Shown one piece after another: positions 1 through 5,219 of a stretch of DNA of 14,219 nucleotides. The position numbers and the translations under genes are program-made. The DNA comes from Methanospirillum hungatei. Its GTDB lineage: Archaea; Halobacteriota; Methanomicrobia; Methanomicrobiales; Methanospirillaceae. Each line of letters begins with the position of its first letter. The stretch's first letter is position 1. The notes beneath the pieces were generated by a model. It did not search any database. It saw only the letters and a program-made list of their open reading frames with translations, and was not told where the DNA came from. The DNA is taken from NCBI GenBank assembly GCA_003251955.1, contig QKDV01000091.1, positions 1 through 14,219 on the forward strand, written 5' to 3'.

Positions 1-642
1 TTGAACGGCGTCAGCACCAGCGTTCACAATGATTAATGCCTCTTCAATGCTGTGAGCCTCGACAACAATTTTTCGCTCTTTCTGCTTTTGTTTTATCGAA
101 GAGATCACGCCTTGAACATTCTCATACCCTCCGGTGAACAAAAGATGTTCACGAAAGATGAGTATGGTATCTGAAAGGCCTGTTCTGTGGGGGACACCTC
201 CGCCTGTCATCAGCGCTTTTAAGGCAAATTTTTTTACAAAAGGCGGATGTTTTCTGGTTCCGGCAATCGAAGCCTTTGGATTTTCTGACGTTACTGATGC
301 GATAATCTGTCGTGTTCTGTCAGCAATACCTGATGCATACTCGATCATGGCACTTCCGGTTCTCCAGATGAGATGAATGGCATTTGCTTCTCCCTCTGCT
401 TCAATCAGTTTCTCTCCGGCCTGAAGAATTGTACCGGATGGTACTGCATACCTGACATCCAATCCGACTTTCTTGTAGAGGCGCACCGCCTCTTCTGTAC
501 AGCAGACAATCATATCGTTCCTGGCTATGAGCGAGATAGATCCCCTTTTTCCTGATAGTCCAAGTAGCATTGAAGTCATGTCTCCTACCGGGACATCATC
601 TTCAATCAACCGATCAATGTCGCTATCTGTAAAAAATATCAT
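1..642 (-). CDS. modD: ModD-like nicotinate-nucleotide pyrophosphorylase family protein (partial, C-terminus beyond window)
   Basis: The minus strand reads 214 codons without a stop from an ATG at 642-640 to the window edge, so the C-terminus is missing. The protein belongs to the quinolinate phosphoribosyltransferase (NadC) fold. The conserved GTRKH stretch (residues 128-132) and GGGVPHRTGLSD (147-158) hold the usual phosphate and quinolinate-binding Arg, Lys and His-Arg residues. The N-terminus (DIDRLIEDDVPVGDMTS) and the MIVCCTEEA segment near residue 45 look like ModD rather than NadC. ModD is named for its place in molybdenum-transport operons, and its reaction is not firmly established. 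It is divergent from a NifX-family gene, which adds to a metal-cofactor theme. No good ribosome binding site precedes the ATG, so the message may have a short leader or none. NadC proper is the main alternative. Confidence 0.8.
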   Translation of the reverse strand, partial: MIFFTDSDIDRLIEDDVPVGDMTSMLLGLSGKRGSISLIARNDMIVCCTEEAVRLYKKVGLDVRYAVPSGTILQAGEKLIEAEGEANAIHLIWRTGSAMIEYASGIADRTRQIIASVTSENPKASIAGTRKHPPFVKKFALKALMTGGGVPHRTGLSDTILIFREHLLFTGGYENVQGVISSIKQKQKERKIVVEAHSIEEALIIVNAGADAVQ

Positions 643-761
643 AATAAAACCATTAACTTTATGTTTTGTTCAATCTGTATGTTTTCATATGGCAATTCTG
701 AAAAATCAGTCTGGTGAGTACTTGAGGATACTATTATTACTCATATGGGTAATTATTTACT
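643..761. promoter_or_regulatory. Divergent intergenic region between modD and the first NifX-family gene
   Basis: This 119-base AT-rich gap must hold the promoters of both flanking genes. On the plus strand an AT-rich CTATTATTA stretch at 731-739 sits about 25 bases before the ATG at 762, which would give a nearly leaderless message. On the minus strand ACATAAAGTTA (around 653-663) is a weak TATA candidate for modD. The region also holds the CATATG-centred motif at 736-753. The TATA assignments are inference from spacing. Confidence 0.4.
736..753. promoter_or_regulatory. Candidate operator, CATATG-centred palindrome (copy 1)
   Basis: ATTACTCATATGGGTAAT is an 18-base palindrome with a single mismatched pair (741/748): ATTAC and GTAAT arms flank a CATATG core. 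It lies 8 bases before the ATG of the NifX-family gene at 762. A second copy with 14 of 18 identical positions lies at 2930-2947, upstream of the other unit of this cluster. A shared regulator-binding site is inferred; no regulator gene is visible in the window. Confidence 0.4.
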
Positions 762-1106
762 ATGAAATTAGCCATACCAGCATCAGGCCCGACCCTCGAT
801 GATCAGGTTGACAACCGGTTTGCACGAGCACCATACATTATTCTTATAAATCCTGAAGATGGTGAGACCTCCAGTCTGGCGAACCCCTATGCACAGGAAG
901 GCGGAGGTGTTGGTCCACGGGTCGTTCAGTTACTTGTACAAAACCAGGTGACACATCTTATTGCTCCCCGTATTGGTGGCCATGCAGAGACGGCCCTACT
1001 AGCAACAGGAATTACGGTGTTCATGTGGGAAGGATCAGGATCTGTCTCTTCCGCAATTGAACTGTATAAAGCAGGCAAACTTGCAGCTATGACACAGACA
1101 TCATAG
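762..1106 (+). CDS. NifX/NifB-family (dinitrogenase iron-molybdenum cofactor biosynthesis) protein
   Basis: This 114-residue protein has the single-domain NifX/NafY/NifB-C-terminal fold known from nitrogenase cofactor carriers and from the Mo-Cu 'orange protein' of sulfate reducers. It shows the family's opening MKLAIPASG, the VDNRFARAPYIIL segment (residues 17-28), a GGGVGPRVVQLL stretch near 47-58 and the APRIGGHAETALLATGI core (68-84). Length matches stand-alone family members. There is no cysteine, so any metal cluster would be held by other residues or only transiently. It starts a unit with the ATPase gene 16 bases downstream. The ATG at 762 has only a weak GGGT upstream, so leaderless initiation is possible. 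The family assignment is firm. The cargo and the link to nitrogen fixation are not, because no nif structural gene is in the window. Confidence 0.85.
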   Translation: MKLAIPASGPTLDDQVDNRFARAPYIILINPEDGETSSLANPYAQEGGGVGPRVVQLLVQNQVTHLIAPRIGGHAETALLATGITVFMWEGSGSVSSAIELYKAGKLAAMTQTS

Positions 1107-1122
1107 GCATCGTGATCATCTC

Positions 1123-1968
1123 ATGCATATTGTTATAGCAAGTGGAAAAGGAGGGACAGGAAAAACTACCGTGGCTGTAAACCTGGCATTCATCCTCTCA
1201 ACAGAGCAGCGTGTGGTATTAGCCGACTGTGATGTTGAGGAACCCAACCTTCATCTTTTCTTCCAGTCCCAGGTTGCAGAGAAGGATGTAACACTCCCTG
1301 TACCTGATATAGAAAAATCTACCTGTATTCTCTGTGGAAAGTGTGGAGAGTTCTGTAGGTATGGTGCCCTGATTGTTCTAAATGATCAGGTGCTCCAGTA
1401 TCCAAACCTCTGCCATTCCTGTGGTGGATGCAGTATGGTCTGTCCGGTTGGTTCCATATCAGAGAGACCGGAAATCATTGGAAAGATACAGGTCTCTGAT
1501 CCGGATCCCTCTCTTCATCTGGTTACTGGTGTACTTCGTGAAGGCTCAATTCACTCTCCTGCTATGATCCGGGCTGTTCGCAAGGAGTTATCTTCTGATG
1601 ATCTTGTAATTCTTGATGCTCCGCCGGGAACTTCCTGTGCAGCCATGGAAGCCCTTGAGGGATGTGATCTCTGTGTTCTGGTGACAGAACCAACTCCGTT
1701 CGGGCTCCATGATCTCATGCTAATCTATCAGGTGGTGCGGATGTTTGAAATCCCGGTCGCCGTTGTCATTAACAGAAATGATAATCAGGATACAGGTGTG
1801 GAGAGTTTCTGTAGGGAACAGAGCATTCCTGTGATATTAAAGATCCCCTTTGACCGGGATATCGCATTAAAACAGGGGCGTGGCCGGATAATCAGCAGAG
1901 ATGACCCTGTATGGCGTGAACCCTTCTCAAGAATGGCAATGGAATCGCTAAAACTCGCAGGTGCATGA
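1123..1968 (+). CDS. MinD/Mrp-family P-loop ATPase with inserted double [4Fe-4S] ferredoxin domain (first copy)
   Basis: This 281-residue SIMIBI-class ATPase opens with a deviant Walker A motif, SGKGGTGKTT (residues 7-16). ADCDVEEPN (34-42) follows, and DAPPGTSC lies near 165-172. A bacterial-type double ferredoxin is inserted after the first third: CxxCxxCxxxC at C68, C71, C74, C78 and again at C97, C100, C103, C107 followed by Pro. This is the COG1149 architecture, often mis-annotated as cobyrinic acid diamide synthase. Related ATPase pairs occur in the orp clusters of Desulfovibrio, and Mrp/Nbp35 relatives carry Fe-S clusters. A role in ATP-driven assembly or delivery of a metal-sulfur cluster is inferred. 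GTGATC at 1112-1117 matches the 16S tail and lies 5 bases before the ATG. The gene overlaps the next ATPase by 4 bases (ATGA), so the pair is translationally coupled. Confidence 0.88.
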   Translation: MHIVIASGKGGTGKTTVAVNLAFILSTEQRVVLADCDVEEPNLHLFFQSQVAEKDVTLPVPDIEKSTCILCGKCGEFCRYGALIVLNDQVLQYPNLCHSCGGCSMVCPVGSISERPEIIGKIQVSDPDPSLHLVTGVLREGSIHSPAMIRAVRKELSSDDLVILDAPPGTSCAAMEALEGCDLCVLVTEPTPFGLHDLMLIYQVVRMFEIPVAVVINRNDNQDTGVESFCREQSIPVILKIPFDRDIALKQGRGRIISRDDPVWREPFSRMAMESLKLAGA

Positions 1969-2837
1969 TGCTCCAAGTTGCAGTTGTAAGCGGTAAAGGT
2001 GGGACCGGCAAGACTGTGGTTACCGGTGCGATCGCTGCCCGGTTTTCAGGCAGTGTTGTGATGGCTGACTGTGATGTTGATGCATCAAATCTTGCATTAC
2101 TCATGATGCCTGACATCATCCAGACAGAACCGTTTTATGGCTTGAACCGGGCTGTTATCGATCCTAAAAAATGTGTACTCTGCGGGGTCTGTGCAGATAA
2201 CTGCCGGTTTAATGCCATTTCTGTTTCTGAAAAAAGGGTTGATGTAAATCAGGTCCACTGCGAGGGATGCGGTGTATGCGAGTTCATCTGCCTGGCAAAA
2301 GCCGTCAAGCTGGTTCCCTATATCTGTGGTGAAGTCAGGTCAGGGAATACGCGGTTTGGTCCATTCATAGACGGCAAACTCAACCCGGGAAATGGTAATT
2401 CCGGTCTGATGGTTCATACGATCCGTAAAAAAGCACGCGAAATATCTCCTGATATTCCCCTTGTACTCATTGACGGACCTCCAGGGATTGGATGTCCACT
2501 TATATCCACGGTAACCGGTTGTGACATCGTACTTCTGGTAACTGAGCCCAGTTCATCAGGGCGCCATGATCTGGAGCGATTAGTTACTGTATGTAAGTCA
2601 ATGAGATGCAGGCTTGTAATGGTTATCAACCGTGCTGATCTTGTCCCTGATGGCACGCATGATCTACGGGTGTTTGCTAAAGAAGAGTCAATTCCGATCT
2701 TATGTGAGATTCCTGTAGATCCTATGGTGGTACAGGCAACCAGGGCTGGTGTTCCATTTTCCCTATCTGATAGTCCTGCAACCAGGATGATACAGAATGT
2801 GGTTGAGTTTATCCAAAATGAATTGAAAGAGGAATAA
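1965..2837 (+). CDS. MinD/Mrp-family P-loop ATPase with inserted double ferredoxin domain (second copy)
   Basis: This 290-residue paralogue of the preceding gene has Walker A SGKGGTGKT (residues 9-17), ADCDVDASN (34-42), and IDGPPGIGC in place of DAPPGTSC. The ferredoxin insert has C70, C73, C76, C80 and C99, C102, C105, C109. The second motif ends CLAKA where CPxxA is usual, so the conserved Pro is replaced by Leu while all eight cysteines remain. Tandem paralogues with a 4-base overlap suggest equimolar production and perhaps a heterodimer, since family members dimerise around ATP. Two consecutive ATGs (1965 and 1968) are possible starts. AGGTG at 1959-1963 is 1 base from the first and 4 from the second, so the second may be the true one. 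An AT-rich hairpin follows the stop. Confidence 0.87.
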   Translation: MMLQVAVVSGKGGTGKTVVTGAIAARFSGSVVMADCDVDASNLALLMMPDIIQTEPFYGLNRAVIDPKKCVLCGVCADNCRFNAISVSEKRVDVNQVHCEGCGVCEFICLAKAVKLVPYICGEVRSGNTRFGPFIDGKLNPGNGNSGLMVHTIRKKAREISPDIPLVLIDGPPGIGCPLISTVTGCDIVLLVTEPSSSGRHDLERLVTVCKSMRCRLVMVINRADLVPDGTHDLRVFAKEESIPILCEIPVDPMVVQATRAGVPFSLSDSPATRMIQNVVEFIQNELKEE

Positions 2838-2842
2838 TTAGA

Positions 2843-2863
2843 GAAATTAATCCCATTAATTTC
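2843..2863. terminator. Perfect 9-bp hairpin after the ATPase pair
   Basis: GAAATTAAT (2843-2851), CCC loop, ATTAATTTC (2855-2863) begins 5 bases after the stop codon of the second ATPase. The stem is AT-rich and has no T-run after it, so termination, RNA 3'-end processing or protein binding are all possible. Its position between the two proposed units favours a boundary role. Confidence 0.4.
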
Positions 2864-2919
2864 ACCTTCTTATCCACTGGATACAGGGGTGGTATCTCTT
2901 CAGAACTCCACAAGTTACT

Positions 2920-2927
2920 TTTAAATA
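2920..2927 (+). promoter_or_regulatory. Candidate TATA box for the DUF5320-NifX unit
   Basis: TTTAAATA sits inside a 13-base run of A and T (2919-2931), about 50 bases before the ATG at 2976. With usual archaeal spacing, transcription would start near 2950, at the GGTGCA/TGCACC inverted repeat and just after the CATATG motif. Prediction by position only. Confidence 0.45.
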
Positions 2928-2929
2928 TT

Positions 2930-2947
2930 TTGACGCATATGTGTAAT
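2930..2947. promoter_or_regulatory. Candidate operator, CATATG-centred palindrome (copy 2)
   Basis: TTGACGCATATGTGTAAT matches the copy at 736-753 in 14 of 18 positions, including the whole CATATG core and the right arm GTAAT. Here the left arm is degenerate. It directly abuts the TATA-like box, a position where a bound protein could block or help initiation. Confidence 0.4.
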
Positions 2948-2950
2948 AGT

Positions 2951-2963
2951 GGTGCATTGCACC
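2951..2963. promoter_or_regulatory. Inverted repeat GGTGCA-T-TGCACC at the predicted transcription start
   Basis: GGTGCATTGCACC is a perfect 6-bp inverted repeat with a one-base centre. It lies between the CATATG motif and the ribosome binding site GGTGA (2965-2969) of the small downstream gene. It could be an operator half-site pair or the base of a leader hairpin. Confidence 0.35.
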
Positions 2964-2975
2964 GGGTGATTTAAG

Positions 2976-3203
2976 ATGCCTGCAAGAGATGGGACAGGTC
3001 CGAATGGTACCGGTCCAGTTGGATGGCGGCATGGCCGGTGTTTCCAGGCCGGTTTTCATGCTGCATTAGAAAATGAGTCTGTAATAACAGAACAGAGAGA
3101 TGAAAATGAACAGAATACCCGGCGTACATGGTACGCTAGAGGCCGGGGTTATGGAAGAATAAAGCAATATCGTATGAAGTATCGTTTTTCAGGAGGAGAA
3201 TAG
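2976..3203 (+). CDS. Small DUF5320-like protein
   Basis: This 75-residue basic protein has an N-terminus rich in Gly and Pro (PARDGTGPNGTGPVGWRHGRC, residues 2-22). It matches the start of DUF5320 proteins, which typically read MPxGDGTGPxGxGPxTGRGxGxC. One cysteine (C22) and three Arg/Gly/Tyr-rich segments follow. The function of the family is unknown. It is often found beside NifX-family proteins and MinD-type ferredoxin ATPases in anaerobes, as here. GGTGA lies 6 bases before the ATG. The stop codon TAG lies 1 base before the next start codon, and the ribosome binding site of that gene sits inside this reading frame, so the two are probably co-translated. The family call rests mainly on the N-terminal pattern and on context. 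Confidence 0.7.
   Translation: MPARDGTGPNGTGPVGWRHGRCFQAGFHAALENESVITEQRDENEQNTRRTWYARGRGYGRIKQYRMKYRFSGGE
3191..3196 (+). promoter_or_regulatory. Strong ribosome binding site fixing a TTG start
   Basis: AGGAGG lies 8 bases before TTG 3205-3207 and inside the last codons of the upstream small gene. It supports the rare TTG start of the second NifX-family gene, whose translation then begins MRIAIAKDG as expected for the family. Confidence 0.75.
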
Positions 3204-3204
3204 A

Positions 3205-3561
3205 TTGAGGATTGCTATCGCCAAGGATGGCACCAATGTGTCAGCCCACTTCGGTCATTGTGAAGCATATGCTATCTACGATACAGACGATTCAGTAATT
3301 AGTTACACTGAATCCCTGGATAGCCCTGCTCATGAACCCGGAAAACTACCACCATTCCTTGCATCGCATGGGGTTAACCTGATCATTGCAGGAGGAATGG
3401 GGCACCGGGCCGTCGAACTCTTTCATGAGAATGGGATCGAGGTTATTGTTGGTATCTCCGGGCCTGTTGATGTGGCAGCACAGGATTACATTTCTGGTCG
3501 CTTAGTCAGCAGCGGCAGTATCTGTTCAGAACATCAGCACCAATGTGCTGAGCATGACTAA
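3205..3561 (+). CDS. NifX/NifB-family protein with Cys/His-rich C-terminal tail
   Basis: This 118-residue single-domain NifX-family protein is distantly related to the gene at 762. MRIAIAKDG opens the fold, VSAHFGHCEAYAIYD (residues 11-25) is the classic family segment with His and Cys, and IIAGGMGHRAVELFHENGIEVIVG (about 59-82) is the conserved core. Unlike the other copy, it ends in CSEHQHQCAEHD, a short run of Cys, His and acidic residues that looks able to bind metal. Several archaeal relatives carry similar tails. It uses a TTG start set by AGGAGG. It probably forms one unit with the DUF5320-like gene. A carrier or scaffold role for a metal-sulfur cluster is inferred from the family; the metal is unknown. 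It is convergent with the mcr-associated genes. Confidence 0.85.
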   Translation: MRIAIAKDGTNVSAHFGHCEAYAIYDTDDSVISYTESLDSPAHEPGKLPPFLASHGVNLIIAGGMGHRAVELFHENGIEVIVGISGPVDVAAQDYISGRLVSSGSICSEHQHQCAEHD

Positions 3562-3563
3562 CA

Positions 3564-3612
3564 GCTCACATTTGAGCGGGTAAAATAACAGGCATTGGAT
3601 AGAATCCAATGC
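3564..3612. terminator. Tandem hairpins after the second NifX-family gene
   Basis: GCTCA/TGAGC (3564-3568 with 3573-3577) is followed by a perfect 9-bp stem GCATTGGAT-AGA-ATCCAATGC (3592-3612). Both lie just after the stop codon at 3561. Neither is followed by a T-run, so they may mark RNA 3' ends rather than classic termination. A further 12-base palindrome, TTCAATATTGAA, lies at 3635-3646. I see no gene in the rest of the gap to 3824. Confidence 0.4.
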
Positions 3613-3756
3613 ACCGAGTGTTCCTTACAAACCTTTCAATATTGAAGGGATAGTCCTGGTATGGTCTTCCAGGTTTATTCCTCCCTTTCGTAAGTACTGC
3701 TATTGAGCAATTATTGGGTTAATATTTCACTCATCCATCAGCGTTCCGGTGTCTGT

Positions 3757-3770
3757 GTGAAAAAAGAGAT
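3757..3770 (-). terminator. Candidate T-run terminator for mgmA
   Basis: On the minus strand about 60 bases past the mgmA stop, CTCTTTTTTCAC gives six consecutive T (plus-strand A-run 3760-3765). Short U-tracts are sufficient termination signals in archaea. No stable stem precedes it. Confidence 0.35.
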
Positions 3771-3824
3771 GTTGATATCGATACATTTGGCTTTCTCTCT
3801 TACAGAAGGGTCTATCCGGGGTGT

Positions 3825-5129
3825 TTAGTGATGATACTTTTGGAGCAGATGTGTTGCCCGCCTGATATCTTCGCCCTGGGTTCGTGCTTCTTTAAGGTAT
3901 GTCTGATATAGTTCCTCAGTTGTTAATCTGGGGATCATCCTGCAGTTATCAGCATGGAGCATCATATCAAACGCTCTTGCTTCTGCCTCGGTCAGGTGCA
4001 GAGGTTTGTATTCCCCTACATGAGGGATAAATGCTGGGTTATCAGAGTCAGGTGTCTTGAGAACCAGGTCGGCCAGAGGAGTTGACGGGATAGGTTCAGC
4101 AGAAGAGATGAAGAGATCATCAGGAGCAATTTCTTCGATCAGATCTTTGGTCAACTCATGATCTTCCCATGTTTCACCCGGATACCCGGTAATAAAACTC
4201 CCGGCAACACGGACACCATGTTCCCGGCATCTCTCAACTGCCTGTCTGATACTATCCGGGTAGATTCCCTTTTGCATCAGGTCGAGTACACGTGGACTTC
4301 CGGATTCGATCCCAAAAAAAATCCATCCTACCGAGTAGTTTCTGACTGCATCAAGGATCTTATCTGTGATACAGTCTGCCCTGATATCTGGACATGAAAC
4401 ATTTTTCTGTCCAAAAATTTCAGAAAGACCTTTTATAAGACCGATGAATGCATCCTCATTCAGCACTTCTCCTTTTGAGAGATAGAGGCTCCCGGTCCCG
4501 CCAATAAGTGCCACTCTCCGTACACCTTTCTGGTGAAAAAGTTCTGCTTCCTGTAGGATTTCCTCCAGTTTTCTGCTTCTGATCCTTCTTCCAAATATCA
4601 GAGGGACCTGGCAAAAACTGCATCTCCCAAAGCATCCCCTGTGTGTTTCGATGTAGGTTTGTGCTCCTCTAATGTTCTGATTGCCGATATCATCTGGAAT
4701 CAGAGGAAGCGGCCTTGATATTTCAGCAACCCGTTCCTTTTTGGTTTTGACTATTTTATCATCATCGCGATATACACAGTTGGGTATTGAATCCCATTCA
4801 TCTCCGTGTAGGATTTTCAGAACCGTTACTTCTCCTTCTCCAGTAACAACAAGATCAGGCTCAAGTTCTCCAAGAACCATCTCTGGATCTGCAGAGACGG
4901 CCCCTCCAATAATTACAGTACTCCCTGAGTCTTTCAGATTCCTGATCACCGTCTTGATCCCTGGAGAGAGCAATTGCTGTGTGGAATACAGGCTGATGAA
5001 TATGAAATTTCCCGCTATTTCAGCGATATTCTTTGTTATTGCAACCTCATATCCGGCTTCCCTGATTATTCCCCCGATAACCATTGCGCCATATGTGTAG
5101 ATACCTGGAGAAAAAACACAGATTTTCAC
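3825..5129 (-). CDS. mgmA: Probable methyl-coenzyme M reductase glutamine C-methyltransferase (B12-binding radical SAM)
   Basis: This 434-residue protein has an N-terminal cobalamin-binding-like Rossmann domain (about residues 1-125: PGIYTYGAMVIGGIIREAGYEV, IGGAVSADPEMVL, VVTGEGE). A radical SAM domain follows, with CxxxCxxC at C166, C170, C173, then GGTGSL and FFGIESGSPRVL motifs. Its architecture and position just after mcrA fit the MgmA/QCMT family, cobalamin-dependent radical SAM enzymes that methylate the alpha carbon of a glutamine in McrA. That residue would be Q417 here. Mmp10, the McrA arginine methyltransferase, has a different domain order, so it is the less likely alternative. The start is GTG (5129-5127) with AGGTGG four bases upstream. 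A gap of 90 bases containing a T-rich tract separates it from mcrA, so it may be made by read-through at lower level than the operon. Confidence 0.82.
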   Translation of the reverse strand: MKICVFSPGIYTYGAMVIGGIIREAGYEVAITKNIAEIAGNFIFISLYSTQQLLSPGIKTVIRNLKDSGSTVIIGGAVSADPEMVLGELEPDLVVTGEGEVTVLKILHGDEWDSIPNCVYRDDDKIVKTKKERVAEISRPLPLIPDDIGNQNIRGAQTYIETHRGCFGRCSFCQVPLIFGRRIRSRKLEEILQEAELFHQKGVRRVALIGGTGSLYLSKGEVLNEDAFIGLIKGLSEIFGQKNVSCPDIRADCITDKILDAVRNYSVGWIFFGIESGSPRVLDLMQKGIYPDSIRQAVERCREHGVRVAGSFITGYPGETWEDHELTKDLIEEIAPDDLFISSAEPIPSTPLADLVLKTPDSDNPAFIPHVGEYKPLHLTEAEARAFDMMLHADNCRMIPRLTTEELYQTYLKEARTQGEDIRRATHLLQKYHH

Positions 5130-5190
5130 GTTCCCACCTAATTCAAACTCTTATGTACAATAGGTGTGGAGAATACAAAGAGATACTGAC

Positions 5191-5207
5191 AAAAAAAGAA
5201 AAGAAGA
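5191..5207 (-). terminator. T-rich tract after mcrA
   Basis: Read on the minus strand, the 17 bases shortly after the mcrA stop are T-rich and contain TTTTTTT. This is typical of archaeal intrinsic termination. It would separate the highly expressed mcr operon from mgmA, with partial read-through giving lower mgmA levels. Confidence 0.55.
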
Positions 5208-5219
5208 ATGTACCCGGTT

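Noticed and set aside
680..697. Third CATATG site between modD and the NifX-family gene
   Set aside because: It shares the hexamer core but its arms do not match the two proposed operator copies, and the same hexamer occurs by chance inside genes (for example 5090-5095) and at the mcrB start.
134..802. Three plus-strand frames (134-376, 373-555, 527-802)
   Set aside because: The first two are antisense to the modD frame. The third runs across the modD start and the divergent promoter region and has no recognisable features.
1123..2837. Cobyrinic acid a,c-diamide synthase as the identity of the ATPase pair
   Set aside because: The P-loop similarity is general to the superfamily. Both proteins carry an inserted double ferredoxin and lack the amidotransferase domain of CbiA.
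4681..5100. Plus-strand frame of 139 codons
   Set aside because: Antisense to the B12-binding domain of mgmA, with no recognisable motif.
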